The position numbers and the translations under genes are program-made. A stretch of DNA of 64,000 nt from Candidatus Schekmanbacteria bacterium. GTDB lineage: Bacteria; CSSED10-310; JACPHN01. Shown here in pieces: positions 62,228 through 64,000 of the stretch. The notes under the pieces are model-generated. The model saw only the letters and a list, made by a program, of their open reading frames with translations. It searched no databases and was not told the origin of the DNA. Positions within the stretch are counted from its first letter, which is position 1. The number at the start of each line of letters is the position of its first letter. Where the stretch lies: assembly GCA_016188575.1 (NCBI GenBank), contig JACPHN010000112.1, forward strand, positions 1-64,000. Direction: 5' to 3'.

Positions 62228-62889
62228 CCATGTCCTCACGCAGCGGCCCTGCATACTCCGTCGGCGACGACCAGGCCCCCCTGACACTGCGCGCACTCCC
62301 CCGCCGGGTCCTGCGAGCCGCGCTTTCCGCCGGCGAACCTGTCGATGGATTCGTCCTGGCGGGGCGCATTGCCGTGTTTCTGCTCGTCGCCGCGCTCACC
62401 ATTCCCGTGGCCACCGCCAACGGGTGGAGCGGCGGCCTGGCGCGCTTCTTCATTCATGCCATCAACACCCCATTCCACGAGGCCGGGCACGTCCTCTTCG
62501 GCATCTTCGGCTCCTTCATGAGAGTCCTCGGAGGAAGCCTCAATCAGGTCCTCGTTCCACTCGTCTGCCTGACGGCTTTCCTGTGGCGACGTAACGGTTT
62601 TGCCGCGGCAATGATGCTATGGTGGGCGGGCGACAATCTCGTCGAGGTGGCGATCTACGTGGGCGATGCCCGCGAGCAGGAGCTCGTCCTGCTCGGCGGC
62701 GTCACCGGCGCCGAGCAGCCCGGATACCACGACTGGAACAACATTCTCGGCCACTTGCAGATGCTGCAGTGGGACCGCACGCTTGCCTCCGTAACGCGTT
62801 TTTGGGGAGTATCGTTCATGCTTGTCGCTCTGGCGTGGGGTCTGTACCTGTTAGCCGACAGCCGAAAACACCTGAAGCCGCTCTCCTGA
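62224..62889 (+). CDS. HEAGH-motif integral membrane protein
   Basis: The 221-residue protein has about five membrane helices and a HEAGH motif at 85-89 (INTPFHEAGHVLFGIFG). The motif resembles the M50/zinc-metalloprotease HExxH site inside the membrane, and EVAIYVGDAREQE could supply more ligands. The family is not one I can name. ATG 62224 overlaps the argJ stop, so the two genes are translated together, though arginine synthesis gives no obvious role. A DUF2135/TPR gene follows 13 bp on. Confidence 0.75.
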   Translation: MTMSSRSGPAYSVGDDQAPLTLRALPRRVLRAALSAGEPVDGFVLAGRIAVFLLVAALTIPVATANGWSGGLARFFIHAINTPFHEAGHVLFGIFGSFMRVLGGSLNQVLVPLVCLTAFLWRRNGFAAAMMLWWAGDNLVEVAIYVGDAREQELVLLGGVTGAEQPGYHDWNNILGHLQMLQWDRTLASVTRFWGVSFMLVALAWGLYLLADSRKHLKPLS

Positions 62890-62902
62890 AAGGAAGACGC
62901 AC

Positions 62903-64000
62903 ATGCGACTCGTTCTGATCGGATTCTCAAGCGCCTTCTTGGCAATCGCCGGCCTTGCATCTCCGGTGCAGGCGGCCGGGATTTCCGCGCAAATTCTGAG
63001 CGCCACCGTCAAGGACCAGGCGATCGACGGGGCGGAGGTCATTCTGCAGCGAACCGGTGAGGCTTCGGCGCGGGCAACCACCGACAGTGCCGGCAAGGTC
63101 ACGTTTGCCGTGCGCCCTGGCGGCGTCGACGACGGTACGCTCACCATGATCGTGAAAAAGCCAGGCTACTCCAATCTCGTGGTGAAGTGCCCATGTGATG
63201 CCATGACCTACGCCCTCAGCCCGGCGATGAGCGAGCTCGACGCCATGCGCATCGTGCTCAACTGGGGAGCTACGCCAGCGGACCTCGACTCCCACCTGGC
63301 CTTTGCGGGCGAGCACGTGTTCTTCGACAGGCGCGCCGGCAGCGACGCCGAGCTCGACGTCGATGACGTCGACAGCTATGGCCCGGAAACAGTAACGGTG
63401 CAGAAAAAGCGGCCGGGCGTCAAGTACCTCTACGCCGTTCACAACTATACGGAAGGCGAGACCAAAGGCTCTCTATCGCTATCCAACGTCAGCCAGGCGC
63501 GCGTCTACGTCTATGTGGGCTCGTCGCAGGTGCGCACGTTCGTGCCTCCCAAGGCCCGCGCCGGCAACGTCTGGGTGGTATTCGGCATCGGCGACAATGG
63601 CGAGCTGTACGACATCAACAAGTTTACCGATGTGCCGACTCGCGAAGGCGTGGGCGCGTCGATGTCCGAGCTGATCGCGCGCGGAAGTTTCGTCTCGTTG
63701 CCTGATGTGTCCGTGGACCAGAAAAAGCTCGCGGAGGAGCTCAACCGGCAAGGCGAAGCGGCATATCACGAGACGCGGATCGAAGACGCCGTCGCCCTCT
63801 ATCTGGAGGCCATCGACAATGACCCCGAGCACGGACAGGCGTATAGTAACCTGGGGCTGGCGTACCAGAAGCTGTCGCGGCCCGCGGAGGCCATTTGGGC
63901 CAACCGCAAGGCCATCGCCATCGCCACTGGACCTACCAGTGCCACAGTCCGCGCCAGCTCGCATTACAACATCGCCCGCGTCTATGAAGAGCTAGGCCGG
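62903..64000 (+). CDS. Exported DUF2135 (YfaP-like) / TPR protein, 5' part
   Basis: The frame starts at ATG 62903 after AAAGGAAG and is open to the window edge: 366 codons with no stop. A signal peptide (IGFSSAFLAIAGLASPVQAAG) is followed by a carboxypeptidase-like beta domain (VILQRTGEASARATTDSAG). Next is a DUF2135-type domain (MRIVLNWGATPADLDSHLAF, DDVDSYGPETVTV, YAVHNYT). From about 270 TPR helices begin (RQGEAAYHETRIEDAVALYL; YSNLGLAYQKLSRPAEAIW). DUF2135 proteins such as YfaP are envelope proteins of unknown role. The C-terminus lies outside the window. Confidence 0.85.
   Translation, partial: MRLVLIGFSSAFLAIAGLASPVQAAGISAQILSATVKDQAIDGAEVILQRTGEASARATTDSAGKVTFAVRPGGVDDGTLTMIVKKPGYSNLVVKCPCDAMTYALSPAMSELDAMRIVLNWGATPADLDSHLAFAGEHVFFDRRAGSDAELDVDDVDSYGPETVTVQKKRPGVKYLYAVHNYTEGETKGSLSLSNVSQARVYVYVGSSQVRTFVPPKARAGNVWVVFGIGDNGELYDINKFTDVPTREGVGASMSELIARGSFVSLPDVSVDQKKLAEELNRQGEAAYHETRIEDAVALYLEAIDNDPEHGQAYSNLGLAYQKLSRPAEAIWANRKAIAIATGPTSATVRASSHYNIARVYEELGR

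Overview
The window is a high-GC bacterial chromosome segment. Densely packed Ser/Thr kinases fused to ATPase/TPR or PEGA modules, very large secreted beta-propeller proteins with a C-terminal membrane anchor followed by arginines, a zinc-protease/pilin fusion and a DtxR-FeoA/FeoB iron locus suggest a Myxococcota-, Acidobacteriota- or other 'deltaproteobacteria-like' lineage. No rRNA or other phylogenetic marker is present, so the lineage is inference only. I found no tRNA, rRNA or CRISPR array.

Layout. 1-6.8 kb (+): the 3' end of a TPR gene with exact 120-bp repeats, a kinase-AAA-TPR giant, and an M48 protease/pilin-like fusion. 6.8-8.5 kb: an AT-rich promoter island with a palindrome and an unrecognised coiled-coil protein. 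8.6-26.5 kb (-): a run of secreted giants (a beta-propeller/IPT protein; an FG-GAP/beta-helix/metzincin/BACON mosaic; two BNR/Asp-box paralogues with a truncated third between them; a sialidase-like lipoprotein). 26.9-31.2 kb: an LprI-domain protein, a secreted all-alpha protein and a periplasmic TPR protein. 31.3-36.4 kb: feoB with a membrane-anchored DtxR-FeoA regulator, divergent from uppP, then a PEBP protein. 36.5-45.2 kb: a methyltransferase, a bifunctional penicillin-binding protein, the radical SAM gene amrS, a PEGA kinase with a small lipoprotein, and an acyltransferase. 45.4-51.4 kb (+): four collinear genes (DUF2325 coiled coil, 733-aa helical protein, MtfA-like protease, Gly-Ser-Ser repeat protein). 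51.6-52.5 kb: a decayed island with a frameshifted DUF4258 gene and a Tn3 transposase remnant. 52.9-60.2 kb: an ankyrin/HEAT/zinc-ribbon giant, a TibC-like heptosyltransferase, and an SDR gene coupled to a broken polytopic membrane-protein gene. 60.5-64 kb (+): a small protein, argJ, an ATGA-coupled HEAGH membrane protein, and a DUF2135/TPR protein running off the end.

How genes work together. feoB and its regulator overlap by ATGA and form an iron-uptake unit. uppP, the penicillin-binding protein and the LprI-type protein belong to envelope and peptidoglycan biology. The secreted giants share a C-terminal anchor pattern that suggests one sorting route. The strongest candidates for something undescribed are the four-gene 45.4-51.4 kb cluster, the truncated BNR gene joined to a 52-bp segment repeated 6.8 kb away, and the unrecognised gene behind the AT-rich palindromic promoter at 7.2 kb. 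Start codons were chosen from ribosome-binding sites, signal peptides and overlaps.
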